The notes beneath the pieces were generated by a model that did not search any database, was not told the origin of the DNA, and saw nothing but the letters and a program-made list of their open reading frames with translations. DNA of 64,000 bases from Paraburkholderia aspalathi (GTDB taxonomy: Bacteria > Pseudomonadota > Gammaproteobacteria > Burkholderiales > Burkholderiaceae). Below, piece after piece: positions 63,416-64,000 of the stretch. The stretch spans positions 62,001 through 126,000 of the forward strand of contig NZ_FPBH01000012.1 of the NCBI RefSeq assembly GCF_900116445.1, in the 5' to 3' direction. Both the position numbers and the translations under genes were made by a program. Numbering within the stretch: position 1 is the first letter of the stretch; each line of letters begins with the position of its first letter.

Positions 63416-64000
63416 TCAAAATTCAAGCGCGATCTGGCTGTACACAGGGTCGTTGAAGGTTTCATGCATCGCCTTGGCAAACGGCGTGGCCTTGATCTGG
63501 AATATGCCTTCCCAGTCGATCACCTCGAACTCGTCGCCGGCAGTCAACGCTTTCAACTGATCCGCCGTGAAAGGCGGGTTTTTGTCGAACAGCGCGTACA
63601 CCTTCAGCAGCACATAGAACAGTCCGTACGGAATGCGCACGATCGCGCAACGGGCATTCGTAGCCGCCTTGATTTGACGAATAATGTCGATGTAGTCGAC
63701 TTGCTCCAGCCCCGTGATGTTGAACACCTTGCCGCTGATGCGCGATTCGATACAACTGATAATCACGTTGCAGAAATCGCCAGCGTAGAGCGGCTGACGC
63801 ATGTAACGCCCACTTCCGGGAATCGGAAAGACCGGCACGCGCTGCATAAAGCGCGAAAGCCAGCCAAGGTGCTTGCGGTCGAACCAGCCGAACATGAGCG
63901 TCGGGCGCAGCACGACGCATTCAATGCCTGACGCCAGCACCATCTCTTCCTGCTGCTTCTTAGTGTCGGTATAGAAATCGTCACCTACGGATTCCACGAC
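63416..64000 (-). CDS. NAD-dependent epimerase/dehydratase (partial, N-terminus off the right edge)
   Basis: The last 194 residues of an extended SDR sugar epimerase/dehydratase. The catalytic FYTDTKKQQEEMVLA (Tyr-x-x-x-Lys) is present, followed by VVLRPTLMFGWFDRKHLGWL and the substrate-side QPLYAGDFCNVIISC. The NAD-binding N-terminal part lies beyond the window. The reading frame is open to 64000. It is the first visible gene of a minus-strand unit with the oxidoreductase and GtrA genes. Confidence 0.88.
   Translation of the reverse strand, partial: VVESVGDDFYTDTKKQQEEMVLASGIECVVLRPTLMFGWFDRKHLGWLSRFMQRVPVFPIPGSGRYMRQPLYAGDFCNVIISCIESRISGKVFNITGLEQVDYIDIIRQIKAATNARCAIVRIPYGLFYVLLKVYALFDKNPPFTADQLKALTAGDEFEVIDWEGIFQIKATPFAKAMHETFNDPVYSQIALEF

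Overview
The window is GC-rich DNA with dense, mostly operonic genes. The gene set (urtABCDE plus ureDABCEFG, waaC/waaA with a Kdo-hydroxylase homologue, DUF2844/DUF3443 pairs, and WbpV/WbpL/WbpM-type O-antigen genes) points to a beta-proteobacterium of the Burkholderiaceae, most likely Paraburkholderia or Burkholderia. This assignment rests on gene content and family resemblance only. No tRNA, rRNA or CRISPR array was seen.

Layout. (1) 1-4440, minus strand: a LacI-regulated sugar ABC importer operon (regulator, double ATPase, permease, binding protein running off the left edge) behind a perfect 18-bp LacI-type operator. (2) 4746-5791: a PCMT-like methyltransferase and a single-domain rhodanese. 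(3) 6196-10156: a tandemly duplicated two-gene module, each copy a small exported DUF2844 protein followed by a DUF3443 lipoprotein. The DUF3443 proteins show the landmarks of pepsin-type aspartic proteases. (4) 10628-23143: urea uptake (urtABCDE) and urease (ureD, ureABC, ureEFG). An extra amino-acid-type binding protein sits between ureD and ureA. Two sigma54 promoter matches, each with an upstream NtrC-like site, suggest nitrogen control. (5) 23199-28096, minus strand: LPS inner-core genes waaC, a Kdo 3-hydroxylase homologue and waaA, then a phosphomannomutase/phosphoglucomutase gene.

(6) 28401 to the right edge is a large surface-polysaccharide locus in several transcription units. It holds flippase-GT2-GT4-galE (plus); a membrane protein and a chemoreceptor (minus); a WecA-like transferase and a GT9 enzyme (plus); a wbpV-wbpL-wbpM-like module (minus); a tight eight-gene plus-strand operon of glycosyltransferases, a histidine phosphatase and an unrecognised protein (43087-53177); then a mosaic stretch (53215-61681) with methyltransferases, two large membrane proteins, a phytanoyl-CoA-dioxygenase-like enzyme and remnants of IS630 and IS66 elements; and finally GtrA, a flavin oxidoreductase and a partial epimerase on the minus strand.

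The left part serves uptake and nitrogen metabolism; the right part builds and modifies LPS or exopolysaccharide. The most unusual items are the duplicated pepsin-like lipoprotein modules, a glycosyltransferase with five N-terminal WW/YP repeats, and the eight-gene glycan operon. Functions of the polysaccharide genes are inferred from domain families; the sugar structure cannot be read from the sequence.
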